From positions 1 through 64,000 of the forward strand of contig NZ_FNDD01000014.1 in the NCBI RefSeq assembly GCF_900100015.1: a DNA stretch of 64,000 nucleotides, read 5' to 3'. The DNA is from Vibrio xiamenensis (GTDB taxonomy: Bacteria; Pseudomonadota; Gammaproteobacteria; Enterobacterales; Vibrionaceae). The notes beneath the pieces were generated by a model. It did no database searches, had not been told where the DNA came from, and was given only the letters and a program-made list of their open reading frames with translations. This document shows positions 37,556-47,591 of this stretch, piece after piece. Positions within the stretch are counted from its first letter, which is position 1; each line of letters begins with the position of its first letter. The translations under genes were made by a program, and so were the position numbers.

Positions 37556-39025
37556 ATGAGTGCAGAGTTGTTAATCAATGTGACCCCGAGTGAAACTCGT
37601 GTGGCCATGATTGAGGGAGGCACACTCCAAGAAGTTCATATTGAACGTGAAGCTAAACGTGGCATTGTTGGCAATATTTATAAAGGGAAAGTCAGTCGAG
37701 TCCTTCCGGGAATGCAGGCGGCATTTGTTGATATTGGTTTAGACAAAGCGGCATTTCTTCACGCATCCGATATTGTTCCTCACACCGAATGTGTTGCTGA
37801 AAACGAAAAGCAGCAGTTCCAAGTCCGTGATATTTCAGAGCTTGTCCGCCAAGGCCAAGACATCGTGGTGCAAGTGGTTAAAGACCCGCTTGGCACTAAA
37901 GGCGCACGCCTGACGACCGACATCACGCTCCCTTCCCGCTATTTGGTGTTTATGCCAGGAGCCAGTCACGTGGGCGTCTCCCAGCGAATTGAAAGCGAAA
38001 CCGAACGTGAGCGATTGAAAAAAGTCGTTGCCGATTATTGCGATGAAAACGGGGGCTTTATCATTCGCACAGCGGCTGAAGGCGCAGATGATAAAGAGTT
38101 GTCGCAAGACGCCGCGTTTTTGAAGCGCTTATGGTCAAAAGTGATGGAACGCCGCAGCAAATACAAAACCCGCTCGACGCTGTACGGTGAATTAGGTTTG
38201 TCGCAACGCATTTTGCGCGATTTTGTCGGAACCGATCTGACAAAAATTCTGGTTGATTCTCGCCTTGAGTTTGAAAATCTGTTGGAATTCACTTCTGAAT
38301 ACGTTCCCGAACTGACCGATAAACTTGAGTTGTTTGAAGGCGATAAGCCGATTTTTGATATGTACGACACCGAAAATGAGATTCAACGTTCGCTTGAGCG
38401 TAAAGTTGAACTTAAATCGGGTGGCTATTTGATCATTGATCAAACCGAAGCCATGACCACAGTCGACATTAATACCGGCGCTTTTGTTGGCCGTCGTAAC
38501 TTAGAAGAGACCATCTTCAACACCAACGTCGAGGCGACTCAGGCGATTGCGCGCCAGCTGCGGTTGCGCAACCTTGGCGGTATCATCATCATCGATTTCA
38601 TCGATATGACCTCGGAAGATCACCGTAAGCGAGTGTTGATTTCTCTAGAAGCGGCGCTGAATAAAGATCGAGTTAAAACCAATATCAACGGCTTTACTCA
38701 TCTTGGTTTGGTGGAAATGACGCGTAAAAGAACCCGCGAAAGTATTGAACATGTTCTGTGTTCGACTTGTCCAACCTGTGAAGGGCGCGGAAGTGTCAAA
38801 ACGGTTGAAACCGTGTGCTTTGAAATTTTACGCGAAATTACTCGAGTTAACCGCGCTTATGACTCAGACAAGTTTGTGGTGTATGCCTGCCCAGCAGTGG
38901 AAGAAACTTTGCAAGGTGATGAGTCACATGCACTGGCTGAACTTGAAGTCTTTATCGGTAAAGAAGTTCGTATTCAAGCGGAACCTTTGTATATTCAAGA
39001 ACAATTTGATGTCGTTATGATGTAA
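37556..39025 (+). CDS. rng: Ribonuclease G
   Basis: A single-strand endoribonuclease that processes the 16S rRNA 5' end and decays some mRNAs. The N-terminal S1 domain (GNIYKGKVSRVLPGMQAAFVD split around residue 40-60) is followed by the RNase E/G catalytic domain with metal-binding Asp residues in TTVDINTGAFVG and IIIDFIDM. The zinc-link motif CPTCEGRG lies near residue 406. At 489 aa it lacks the RNase E scaffold tail, which identifies RNase G. GAGGTG precedes the ATG. The RNase E inhibitor gene rraB is 8 kb downstream. Confidence 0.97.
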   Translation: MSAELLINVTPSETRVAMIEGGTLQEVHIEREAKRGIVGNIYKGKVSRVLPGMQAAFVDIGLDKAAFLHASDIVPHTECVAENEKQQFQVRDISELVRQGQDIVVQVVKDPLGTKGARLTTDITLPSRYLVFMPGASHVGVSQRIESETERERLKKVVADYCDENGGFIIRTAAEGADDKELSQDAAFLKRLWSKVMERRSKYKTRSTLYGELGLSQRILRDFVGTDLTKILVDSRLEFENLLEFTSEYVPELTDKLELFEGDKPIFDMYDTENEIQRSLERKVELKSGGYLIIDQTEAMTTVDINTGAFVGRRNLEETIFNTNVEATQAIARQLRLRNLGGIIIIDFIDMTSEDHRKRVLISLEAALNKDRVKTNINGFTHLGLVEMTRKRTRESIEHVLCSTCPTCEGRGSVKTVETVCFEILREITRVNRAYDSDKFVVYACPAVEETLQGDESHALAELEVFIGKEVRIQAEPLYIQEQFDVVMM

Positions 39026-39033
39026 GGCTGTTT

Positions 39034-42000
39034 GTGAGCTCAACTGCTACGCGCGCCTCGCGCTTTTTGTTATGGCTATTGGTGATCGTGCTGGTCACCT
39101 TGGCCATTGCGGTAACCACGCTGCGTATTGCGTTACCGAAATTAAACCATTTTCAATCTGAAATTCAGACTCTAGTGACGAAAGTGACCGGAATGGATAT
39201 GCAGATTGAAAACATTAGTGGTTTTTGGCGCAATACCCATCCGTCAGTTTCTCTGCAGGGCATTCGTGCCAAACTGCCTAAAGGCAGTGACATCAAATTT
39301 GCCGCCGCCAGCGTAGACGTTGAGTTTGACCTCATTGATTCTGTACTGCAGATGCAACCTGTTATTGCTGAGCTCAATATTCATAAGCTCGGTATCGATG
39401 TCAGTTCAGTGGATTTTTTCTCTCTTAAGCAAAAAGAGCCTAATGATGAGCAAAATCCAGCGCGAACAGGCATCGACATTCTCGATAATCTGTTTTTACG
39501 CCAACTCGATAGCTTTTCACTTATCGATGCCAATGTGATTTACAAAGGCGTCGATGAAGACGTGCGTCGACTTAAAATCGATAAACTGAAATGGCGCAAC
39601 CTCGGGCGGCGACATCTTGCCGAAGGCATCGTCAGTATTGCCGACAGCAACCTCAATTCACTCAGTGTCAGCGCAGATTTTACCGATCATGGTTCTTTGA
39701 TGGATGTGTCCGGTGAGTTTTATGCCTCAGCCGACAACATCAGTGTTACGCCATGGTTGACGCGTTACTTGAAAGATCAAACGGGCATTAAAACCGGTGA
39801 AATCGGACTGAGCAGTTGGGTGACCTTAGATCATTCACAGCCTGTTAACGCTTATGTCGACCTCAAGCCTTCGCAGTTGGTATGGCAGGAAGGGCAACAA
39901 CACGAGCTGAATGTTGAATCGGGCGTTTTCCAATTATCTCCTTATCAAAATGGTTGGCGAGTAAGTGGTCACTCACTTAAGCTGCGAACCGATGATACGC
40001 CATGGCCAGATCTGGATTTGGCTTTGGATTACCAACCAGATAAATGGGCGCTCAATGTTTCTCAGCTTGATTTAGCCGCGATTACGCCACTGGTAAAACT
40101 GGCCCCTGATTCGAAAAAAACATCTGATTTATTGGAACAATTTAAACTAGGCGGCCAAGTAGAAGATTTGCGCGTATCGATGGGCAAATCACTCGATAGC
40201 TTGCGTTATTCTGCGCAGCTTGAAAATGGCTCAATGGCGCAATGGCAACTGCTACCGGAACTGCATCACCTAAGTGCTCATGTCGCGGGCAATATGCAAA
40301 AGGCGGGGGTGCAACTGTCGCTTATCGATGACACTTTGCCATACGGCGACGTTTTTCAGGCGCCGCTGAATATCAAGCAAGGGCAAGTCGACTTAGTTTG
40401 GCAGCGCCAAAGCGATGGTTGGTCGCTATGGGCGGATAAAATCACTGCCGCGACGCCAGATTTACAGGTACTTGGCGCATTTCGTCTTGATTTTCCGCAA
40501 GACAAAAGCCCATTTTTGTCTTTTTACGCCGAAGCCGATCTGTATAACGCCGGAGAAACATGGCGTTACTTGCCGTCATTGGCGCTAGGTCGCAGCTTAA
40601 CGGATTACCTGTCGAGTGCCATTCAAGGCGGCAAAGTCGATACCGCAAAACTGTTATGGTATGGCGAGTTAGGCGATTTTCCGTATAAGCATAACGAAGG
40701 CGTTTTTCAGGCTTGGGTCGGCCTTGAACATGGTCAATTTAGTTTTGATACCGCTTGGCCGCCGATCACCGATTTGCAGATGAATTTGCTGTTCCAAAAC
40801 GATTCGATGTACCTCGATTCCCAGCAAGCGACGCTCAAAGATGTTCATGCTTCGCGCATTAAAGGTCAAATTCCCGAATTGGCTGAAGATGGCCATCTTA
40901 AATTGGAAGCCACCACGACAGCCAGTGGTAAAGCGGTTCGCGACTACATGACGGCAACGCCACTGGTTGATTCGGTTGGCGCTGCATTGACCGCCGTTCA
41001 AGTCGAAGGCGATGTTCAATCTTCATTCCAGTTAGATATTCCACTCAATGGTGATGAGCCACGAGCCTGGGGGTATGCGGAATTAAAAGATAACCATGTT
41101 GATATCGACGCGCCGCCAATGTCCTTGGAGTCGGTTTCGGGCAAGATTGAATTTGATAACGATGTCGTCACGGCTGCGGGTCTATCCGCGCAATTATTGG
41201 ATCAACCGATTTCGGTCGATTTTAAAGGCGAGAGCGCTAAACAAGGCTATACCGTCGGTATTGATTTACTTGGTGATTGGGACGTTAAGCCGCTCGCGCC
41301 ATATATTGGCAAGCAGTGGACTACGCCGCTGTCTGGTCATGCGCCTTGGCGTGCTGGCGTGAAAATTCAGCTCAACGATGTTGGGTTTACGTATCAAATT
41401 GACAGCAGTGCAGACTTACGCCAAGTGGCGAGCCGTTATCCTTATCCGCTTAATAAAGCGCTTAACAGCAAGGGTAAAGCGGTGCTTCAGGCCTCTGGTA
41501 ACCAAGAGCGTGTGGCTGCACGTCTTGAGTTACCAAACGCTAAATATCAAGCCGATATCGATATTGGCGGTAGCGTGCCAGTATTGAAAGCAACCAACTT
41601 GGTACTGGGTAAGGGCAGTTTTAAAATCAGCCCTGTGGTGGGACATCACGCGCAAGTGCGGTTAAAGCAGTTCAATATCGACTCTTGGCTCGATTGGTAT
41701 AATTCTTTACCGACCACGACACAAAGTTCAGCTTCTACGGCCAAGGCGAAAAGTGCGCCAAGCATTGAGGTTCCTTTACCTGAACGTGTAGATATGGACG
41801 TCAAAGAATTGAGCTTTATGGGTATTGATTGGAATGACGTGAATGCCACCGCGCGTAAGAAATCGGATAACTGGTCACTGGATCTTGATAGCCAAGAGAT
41901 CAAAGGCCAAATTCAGTACAGTGCGGCGAACAACGACACTGTGGTCAACCTCAGCAAGTTACATCTTTATATTCCGCAGCTTGAAGATAGCGATACTCAC

Positions 42001-42921
42001 CCTCTTGAAGCCGAGCATATCAAACAGCCACTTGCGACTCAGTTAGAGAAAGATATTTATCACAGCTTGACCAATATTACCCTTAAGGCGAAAGACTTTT
42101 GGCTGCAAGGTTATAAAGTAGGTAATGCGGATGTCAAAGTGGTGCGCCAAGCCGACAAAATTGAGCTGAAAAAAATGGCGTTTTCCAGTGGCAGTAACCA
42201 AATTAATATTGATGGTTCATGGCAGTTGTCAGACACGCTTAACCAATCGCAGTTTAACTTGTCGGCCAAAGGCGATAACAATAGTGATTTGATGGAACGC
42301 TTTGGTATTGCTTCCGGTATTCAAAAGGCGCCATTTGAACTTAATACGTCAGTGAACTATCAAGGTTCGCCTTGGGCGATGCGTGTGAACACTTTGGCCG
42401 GCAAAGTGAAAACTAAGCTGGGTAAAGGGGTGATTTCCGATGTGAGCGGCGCGGCTAAATTGCTTGGTTTGTTCAGCTTGGATTCGATCATTCGTAAAAT
42501 GCAGCTCGATTTCTCGGATGTGTTTGATAAAGGGATGGCGTTTAACTCCATTACTGGTAGCGGTGAAATTCGTGATGGTATTTTTGTCACCAACAACATT
42601 GAAATGGATGCGGTGGCTGGTGAAATGACCATTAAGGGTTTGGCTGATTTGAATAAGCGAACCGTCGATGCCGAAGTGAATTTCGTTCCGGATATTACCT
42701 CAGGGATTCCGGTGCTAACCGCGTTTGCGGTTACGCCAACCACAGCGCTTTACGTACTGGCGATCACCACAGTGATTTCACCGGTGGTGGAAGTCTTTAC
42801 TCAAGTGAATTACGAAGTCAAAGGCCCTCTCGATTCGCCAACGGTAAAAGAGTTGTCGCGTAGTCGCGGAGAGTTTAAGCTGCCTGAGAAGCTGCGCAAA
42901 GAGGCAGAAGCCACTCAATAA
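39034..42921 (+). CDS. yhdP: AsmA-family protein YhdP
   Basis: A very large (1295 aa) envelope protein with one N-terminal membrane helix (FLLWLLVIVLVTLAIAVTTL, about residues 11-30) and a periplasmic body of repeating beta strands ending in an AsmA-like C-terminal domain (GDNNSDLMERFGIASGIQKA-type region). In E. coli YhdP, TamB and YdbH move phospholipids from inner to outer membrane. The start is GTG 39034 with AAGG nearby, 9 nt after rng. The nitrilase-family gene and tldD follow closely, the same order as in other gammaproteobacteria. Confidence 0.93.
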   Translation: MSSTATRASRFLLWLLVIVLVTLAIAVTTLRIALPKLNHFQSEIQTLVTKVTGMDMQIENISGFWRNTHPSVSLQGIRAKLPKGSDIKFAAASVDVEFDLIDSVLQMQPVIAELNIHKLGIDVSSVDFFSLKQKEPNDEQNPARTGIDILDNLFLRQLDSFSLIDANVIYKGVDEDVRRLKIDKLKWRNLGRRHLAEGIVSIADSNLNSLSVSADFTDHGSLMDVSGEFYASADNISVTPWLTRYLKDQTGIKTGEIGLSSWVTLDHSQPVNAYVDLKPSQLVWQEGQQHELNVESGVFQLSPYQNGWRVSGHSLKLRTDDTPWPDLDLALDYQPDKWALNVSQLDLAAITPLVKLAPDSKKTSDLLEQFKLGGQVEDLRVSMGKSLDSLRYSAQLENGSMAQWQLLPELHHLSAHVAGNMQKAGVQLSLIDDTLPYGDVFQAPLNIKQGQVDLVWQRQSDGWSLWADKITAATPDLQVLGAFRLDFPQDKSPFLSFYAEADLYNAGETWRYLPSLALGRSLTDYLSSAIQGGKVDTAKLLWYGELGDFPYKHNEGVFQAWVGLEHGQFSFDTAWPPITDLQMNLLFQNDSMYLDSQQATLKDVHASRIKGQIPELAEDGHLKLEATTTASGKAVRDYMTATPLVDSVGAALTAVQVEGDVQSSFQLDIPLNGDEPRAWGYAELKDNHVDIDAPPMSLESVSGKIEFDNDVVTAAGLSAQLLDQPISVDFKGESAKQGYTVGIDLLGDWDVKPLAPYIGKQWTTPLSGHAPWRAGVKIQLNDVGFTYQIDSSADLRQVASRYPYPLNKALNSKGKAVLQASGNQERVAARLELPNAKYQADIDIGGSVPVLKATNLVLGKGSFKISPVVGHHAQVRLKQFNIDSWLDWYNSLPTTTQSSASTAKAKSAPSIEVPLPERVDMDVKELSFMGIDWNDVNATARKKSDNWSLDLDSQEIKGQIQYSAANNDTVVNLSKLHLYIPQLEDSDTHPLEAEHIKQPLATQLEKDIYHSLTNITLKAKDFWLQGYKVGNADVKVVRQADKIELKKMAFSSGSNQINIDGSWQLSDTLNQSQFNLSAKGDNNSDLMERFGIASGIQKAPFELNTSVNYQGSPWAMRVNTLAGKVKTKLGKGVISDVSGAAKLLGLFSLDSIIRKMQLDFSDVFDKGMAFNSITGSGEIRDGIFVTNNIEMDAVAGEMTIKGLADLNKRTVDAEVNFVPDITSGIPVLTAFAVTPTTALYVLAITTVISPVVEVFTQVNYEVKGPLDSPTVKELSRSRGEFKLPEKLRKEAEATQ

Positions 42922-42932
42922 AGGAGAAACTC

Positions 42933-43748
42933 ATGGATCGAGTTGGCATCATTCAAATGACGTCAGGCCCAGACCCTTGGCAAAATTTGGCGGTGATTCG
43001 CGAGCAAGTTGAATCACTTGCCAAGCAGCAAGTGGCTTGGGTCGTGACGCCAGAAAATGCCTTGGTATTTGGCAAAAAGCAAGATTATCACGCCCATGCC
43101 GAGGTACTTGGCGGCGGTCCGTTACAAGCCGAGTTGAGCGATATTGCTCAGCAGTTTGGGGTGTGGTTACTTATCGGTAGTATGCCGATTCAAACCGACC
43201 AAGGTGTAACGACCACTTCGATTTTATTTGATCCACACGGCCAGCAAATCGCTCACTACGACAAACTGCATATGTTTGACGTCGATGTTGCCGATGGCCA
43301 TAAACGCTATCGCGAATCAGAAATTTTTACTCCCGGCCAACAAATCGTCCTCGCGAAGACACCATTTGCTAACTTAGGCTTAACGATCTGTTATGATGTA
43401 CGCTTTCCTCATCTTTATGCGGAGTTGGCTCGCCAAGGCGCAAATGTATTTGTGGTTCCCGCTGCGTTTACCGCGGTAACCGGTAAAGCGCATTGGGAAG
43501 TGCTGTTAAGAGCGAGAGCGATAGAAAACCAAGCTTGGGTAGTGGCGGTGAATCAGTGTGCGACACACCCGTGTGGTCGAGAAACTTGGGGGCATTCGAT
43601 GGTAATCAGTCCTTGGGGAGAGATCGTCGCCAGTTTAGACAATCAGCCAAGTGTACTCACCGCTGAGTTGTGTATCGAACAAGTGCAGGAAGTGAGAACG
43701 GCAATGCCCACCGGGCAACATGTCCGTTTTGAAACTCAATTAAAATAG
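42933..43748 (+). CDS. Nitrilase-superfamily amidase (Nit1-like)
   Basis: A carbon-nitrogen hydrolase of 271 aa with the Glu-Lys-Cys triad in conserved context: Glu in TPENAL, Lys in YDKLHMFDVDV, and Cys in ICYDVRFP. The YDKLHMFDVDV and CYDVRFP signatures are characteristic of the Nit1/NitFhit branch, members of which hydrolyse deaminated glutathione, a repair reaction. That substrate is an inference from subgroup motifs. AAGGAGAA lies just before the ATG. It sits between yhdP and tldD. Confidence 0.87.
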   Translation: MDRVGIIQMTSGPDPWQNLAVIREQVESLAKQQVAWVVTPENALVFGKKQDYHAHAEVLGGGPLQAELSDIAQQFGVWLLIGSMPIQTDQGVTTTSILFDPHGQQIAHYDKLHMFDVDVADGHKRYRESEIFTPGQQIVLAKTPFANLGLTICYDVRFPHLYAELARQGANVFVVPAAFTAVTGKAHWEVLLRARAIENQAWVVAVNQCATHPCGRETWGHSMVISPWGEIVASLDNQPSVLTAELCIEQVQEVRTAMPTGQHVRFETQLK

Positions 43749-43760
43749 TAAGAGTGAAGT

Positions 43761-45206
43761 ATGACCATTAACCACGTTGAAGACGCTTTATTGGCTCCAG
43801 GCGGGCTAACCGAGCAAGATGTCGCTGACACTTTATCGAGCATTGCGACCCGTCAGATCGATTACGCGGATATTTACTTCCAATCTAGCTGGCATGAGTC
43901 GTTAGTCTTGGAAGACAGCATCATTAAAGACGGTTCATTTAATATCGATTGTGGTGTGGGCGTTCGAGCGGTGACCGGCGAAAAAACGGGCTTTGCATAC
44001 TCTGACCAAATTCAGCTTGATGGCCTAAAGCAGAGTGCGATTGCTGCGCGCGGTATTGCTCAGCAAGGGCAAAACGGCCAAGTTCAAGCTTTTAAACGCA
44101 GTGATAACCAAGCCTATTATGGTGCGGTAAACCCCCTTGAAAGCTGGGAAAAAGAACAAAAGACCGCGTTGCTAAAAGAACTCGATGCTTACATTCGTAC
44201 CAAAGAGCCACTGATTAAAGAAGTGTCAGTGAGCTTGAGTGGTGTGCATGAACAGATTTTAGTGGCTGCGACTGACGGCACATACGCTGGGGATGTTCGT
44301 CCTTTGGTACGTTTGTCTATCAGTGTGTTAGCGCAAAAAGGCGATCGCCGTGAACGCGGCAGTGCTGGTGGTGGCGGCCGTTTTGGTTACGACTTTTTCT
44401 TGTCTGATTTGCAAGGTCAGGCTCAGGCTTATCATTTTGCCGATGAAGCGATTCGTATGGCGCTAGTGAATCTAGAAGCCGATGCGGCGCCAGCGGGAAC
44501 CATGCCAGTGGTATTGGGTTCTGGTTGGCCGGGTGTGTTGCTGCACGAAGCGGTCGGTCACGGTTTAGAAGGTGACTTCAACCGTAAAGACTCTTCGGTA
44601 TTTAGCGGTAAAGTGGGTCAGCAAGTGACTTCCAAGCATTGCACAATTGTCGATGATGGTACGCTTAAAGATCTGCGCGGTTCACTCAATATCGATGATG
44701 AAGGTGTCGCGGGTCAGTACAATACTTTGATTGAAAATGGCGTACTGAAAGGCTACATGCAAGATAAGCTCAACGCCCGTTTAATGGGGGTGGCGCCGAC
44801 CGGAAATGGCCGTCGTGAATCCTACGCGCATTTGCCGATGCCACGTATGACCAACACCTACATGTTGCCAGGTGAGCATGCGCCAGAAGAAATTATCTCG
44901 ACGGTTAAACGTGGTCTTTACGCGCCAAACTTTGGCGGCGGCCAAGTGGACATTACATCCGGCAAGTTTGTGTTCTCTGCCTCGGAAGCGTATCTAATTG
45001 AAGACGGTAAAATTACTCGCCCAGTGAAAGGTGCGACGCTGATTGGCTCGGGTATCGAAGCGATGCAGCAAGTGTCGATGGTTGGTAATGATTTGAGCCT
45101 TGACCGTGGTGTTGGTGTGTGCGGTAAAGCCGGGCAAAGTTTGCCTGTGGGTGTTGGCCAGCCGACGCTCAAGCTTGATTCTATCACCGTTGGTGGCACA
45201 GAATAA
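43761..45206 (+). CDS. tldD: Metalloprotease TldD
   Basis: A zinc metallopeptidase that works as a heterodimer with TldE (PmbA) to degrade unfolded peptides and, in some hosts, mature microcin B17 or remove CcdA. The zinc motif HEAVGH is in [20 protein letters not shown] (about residue 263), and the C-terminal [14 protein letters not shown] and AYLIEDGKI are typical. At 481 aa it is of standard length. The partner gene is not in this window. It ends the long transcription unit from mreB and is closed by a terminator. Confidence 0.96.
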   Translation: MTINHVEDALLAPGGLTEQDVADTLSSIATRQIDYADIYFQSSWHESLVLEDSIIKDGSFNIDCGVGVRAVTGEKTGFAYSDQIQLDGLKQSAIAARGIAQQGQNGQVQAFKRSDNQAYYGAVNPLESWEKEQKTALLKELDAYIRTKEPLIKEVSVSLSGVHEQILVAATDGTYAGDVRPLVRLSISVLAQKGDRRERGSAGGGGRFGYDFFLSDLQGQAQAYHFADEAIRMALVNLEADAAPAGTMPVVLGSGWPGVLLHEAVGHGLEGDFNRKDSSVFSGKVGQQVTSKHCTIVDDGTLKDLRGSLNIDDEGVAGQYNTLIENGVLKGYMQDKLNARLMGVAPTGNGRRESYAHLPMPRMTNTYMLPGEHAPEEIISTVKRGLYAPNFGGGQVDITSGKFVFSASEAYLIEDGKITRPVKGATLIGSGIEAMQQVSMVGNDLSLDRGVGVCGKAGQSLPVGVGQPTLKLDSITVGGTE

Positions 45207-45232
45207 CTGGCAATAAGCGAATCTTATCAGAC

Positions 45233-45264
45233 AAAAAAGCTGCGTATTGACGCAGCTTTTTTTA
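45233..45264. terminator. Bidirectional terminator between tldD and arcA
   Basis: AAAAAAGCTGCGT-ATTG-ACGCAGCTTTTTTT lies between convergent stops. Confidence 0.92.
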
Positions 45265-45298
45265 TGGGTGTTTGAACCTAATAAGTCGCTTTGTAATG

Positions 45299-46519
45299 TT
45301 AGATATCGTCGCGTTCAATTGGGCAACTCATACAGCGTGCACCGCCGCGACCGCGGCCAAGTTCGTTGCCTGGAATGGTCAACACTTGAATGCCCGCTTT
45401 GTCGTATTTTTCGTTGGTATAGACGTTGCGCTCGTAACCAATCACCACGCCCGGCTTAACGGTCAGAACGTTGTTGGCGTCATTCCATTGCTCACGTTCT
45501 GCCTCATAGTTATTACCGCCGGTGGTAATGATTTTGAGCTGATCAACATTGAGCGCTTGTTCGATGGCTTTGATGTAGCTTGGTACCGATTTCACTTGCA
45601 TAGCGCCGTTGCCGTTTGGAGTCAGCGACCAAGTGGCCAAATCATTGCGCATCACTTCTGGATAAACCGAAAACGTATCAACGTCCATGTGGGTCATAAC
45701 CGTGTCTAAATGCATGCATGCGCGGCTTTTTGGCAACTGTACTGCGATCACTTGTTTGGCTTGTTGGTGCTTAAATAGGTTGGCCGCTAGGTTTTCAATC
45801 CCTTGCGCTGTGGTGCGCTCTGACATACCGATCAGCACGGAACCATTACCAATCACCAGTACGTCACCACCTTCGATATTGGCATTGTCGTAGTGAAGAT
45901 CTTCATTGCCAAAGTATTTGATAAATTCCTGACCAGCAAAGGTTGGGTGCCAGCGATAGATGGCACGCAGATGATTGGTTTCACGCTGGCGCGCGGGTTT
46001 CATCATTGGGTTGAGCGATACACCGCCATACACCCAACAAGAGGTATCTCGAGTGAATAGGTGATTTGGTAGCGGTTCAATCACAAAATCAAGTGGGCGA
46101 TGCAAACTCGGTAGTATTGACGAAGAGTGAATTGGCAACTCTGAATAGGCTAAACCACCGAGTAGGATAGTTGCCAAATGTTCGTTATCCATTTCAGACA
46201 AGTATGAACGCAGATCTTTGGCAAAAGTTGGCCCATAGCGATAGTCAGAAATTTGCGTTTCGAGTAGCCAGTGACGGGCTTCGTTTATCGCCAATGTTTC
46301 GACTAGCAAGTCATGTAATAGCAGAACTTCGACATCTTGTTGTCTGAGTGTATTGGCAAACGCGTCGTGCTCTTGGCCGGCGGCTTCAACCGCTAACACA
46401 TCATCGAAAAGTAATTCATGGCAATTTGAAGGGGTGAGGTGAGTTAAGGCTCTTTCTGGTCGATTTAATAACACTCGTCGCAATTGGCCAACTTCAGATC
46501 CTACGTACAGCTTACTCAT
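45299..46519 (-). CDS. arcA: Arginine deiminase
   Basis: Converts arginine to citrulline and ammonia, the first step of the arginine deiminase route, giving acid resistance and energy under low oxygen. Catalytic residues are visible: Asp in FTRDTSCW, Glu in NIEGGDVLV, His in [10 protein letters not shown], and the nucleophile Cys in [10 protein letters not shown] near the C-terminus. Its 406 aa is normal. In many bacteria the pathway continues with ornithine carbamoyltransferase and carbamate kinase; neither is nearby. The upstream 550-bp gap contains an ArgR-box-like site, consistent with arginine control. Confidence 0.96.
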   Translation of the reverse strand: MSKLYVGSEVGQLRRVLLNRPERALTHLTPSNCHELLFDDVLAVEAAGQEHDAFANTLRQQDVEVLLLHDLLVETLAINEARHWLLETQISDYRYGPTFAKDLRSYLSEMDNEHLATILLGGLAYSELPIHSSSILPSLHRPLDFVIEPLPNHLFTRDTSCWVYGGVSLNPMMKPARQRETNHLRAIYRWHPTFAGQEFIKYFGNEDLHYDNANIEGGDVLVIGNGSVLIGMSERTTAQGIENLAANLFKHQQAKQVIAVQLPKSRACMHLDTVMTHMDVDTFSVYPEVMRNDLATWSLTPNGNGAMQVKSVPSYIKAIEQALNVDQLKIITTGGNNYEAEREQWNDANNVLTVKPGVVIGYERNVYTNEKYDKAGIQVLTIPGNELGRGRGGARCMSCPIERDDI

Positions 46520-47069
46520 TTTGTATCCTTACAACTTTATCCTGACGCTATTTATGACAAGCTTGTTATCAAGATGCAACCTTATGCGTTAGATTAATAT
46601 ATTTTAAATTTGTGGATAGGTATTATTTTTGTCTTTTAAGGTCAATTTAATTACTGATTATTTGGATGATTAATCTGATCGGTAATTTTTTGTTAGTTTG
46701 CTTCAATATTCGCTGTGTATTAATGGCTGTGATATCAACAATCCGAAGTTTTAGAATATAAATGCGGGTTATTAGCGATATCCTGCATAAATCATGAATA
46801 TTAATGCAATGGCATATTTAGAGCTGTAGTGCATGAGCGCAACAGAAAAACGCATGTATAGGCAAAATCATTAAACTAGGCCGAAATAGATAATTCTGAA
46901 TCGAGTTTTGAAAAGAAAATGTTAAACTGCGCGTCTTTTTCGAGGCGACAACCTAATATCAGCACTCTAGCGTAATAAATTTCACCTTGTCATTCGGCTT
47001 CGGGTGGCTTTTATCACTAATCCGTGCCATATTTCGTCGCAGTAAATTAGCTATGACCGGAGCCATATT
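46520..47069. other. Long intergenic region between arcA and rraB
   Basis: These 550 bp hold promoters for two divergent genes and no credible gene. Visible elements are the palindrome ACAAGCTTGT (46557-46566), AT-rich DNA, and an ARG-box-like site at 46793-46810. No confident -35/-10 pair was found for either gene. Confidence 0.6.
46793..46810. promoter_or_regulatory. ARG-box-like ArgR site
   Basis: CATGAATATTAATGCAAT fits the ARG box (WNTGAATWWWWATTCANW). The core TGAAT-ATTA-ATGCA matches at 9 of 10 palindromic positions. ArgR usually uses two boxes 3 bp apart; a convincing second box is not visible. It lies 274 bp upstream of arcA and 260 bp upstream of rraB. Confidence 0.4.
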
Positions 47070-47489
47070 ATGTCTCAAGAAGATGAATATCTATCAGTGG
47101 AAGATCTGATTGAAATTCAAAAAGAAGATACTCGCGATATCATTCAATCTCTACTCGAAGATGGCAGTGATCCTGATGCGCTCTACGAGATCGAACACCA
47201 CCTGTTCTCTGAAGATTTTGACAAACTTGAGAAGGTCGTAGTGGAAGCCTTCAAAATGGGCTTTGAGGTTTTAGAAGCGGAAGAGACCGAAGACGAAGAC
47301 GGCAACAAGCTGCTGTGTTGCGACGCAACCATGAGCTGCGCACTGAATGCAGAACTGATTGACGCTCAGGTTGAAAAATTGGTCAATTTGGCTGAAAAGT
47401 ACGACATCATCTACGATGGTTGGGGCACTTACTATGAAGGTGAAGATGCGCTTTATCCAGATGATGATGAAGACGACGAAGACCAATAA
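47070..47489 (+). CDS. rraB: Regulator of RNase E activity RraB
   Basis: A small acidic cytoplasmic protein (139 aa) that binds RNase E and alters degradosome composition, dampening mRNA decay. The ferredoxin-like fold is recognisable in [20 protein letters not shown] and in [23 protein letters not shown] regions. The C-terminal tail is almost entirely Asp/Glu, as in the family. It is an isolated gene with its own terminator. The nearby rng gene encodes a paralogue of its target. Confidence 0.94.
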   Translation: MSQEDEYLSVEDLIEIQKEDTRDIIQSLLEDGSDPDALYEIEHHLFSEDFDKLEKVVVEAFKMGFEVLEAEETEDEDGNKLLCCDATMSCALNAELIDAQVEKLVNLAEKYDIIYDGWGTYYEGEDALYPDDDEDDEDQ

Positions 47490-47496
47490 ATTTTAT

Positions 47497-47527
47497 AAAA
47501 ATGCCAGCCTCGTGCTGGTATTTTTAT
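47497..47527 (+). terminator. rraB terminator
   Basis: The GCCAGC/GCTGG stem with a short CTCGT loop is flanked by AAAAAT and ATTTTT, 8 nt after the rraB stop. Confidence 0.85.
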
Positions 47528-47591
47528 AGCTGTTGCAGCGCTTTTATGTTTGACTACGATTTAGATTATAAAACTAAAAAAGCTCAACGTT

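Noticed and set aside
45247..45893. Plus-strand open frames opposite arcA
   Set aside because: They are antisense shadows of a conserved enzyme gene, without start signals.
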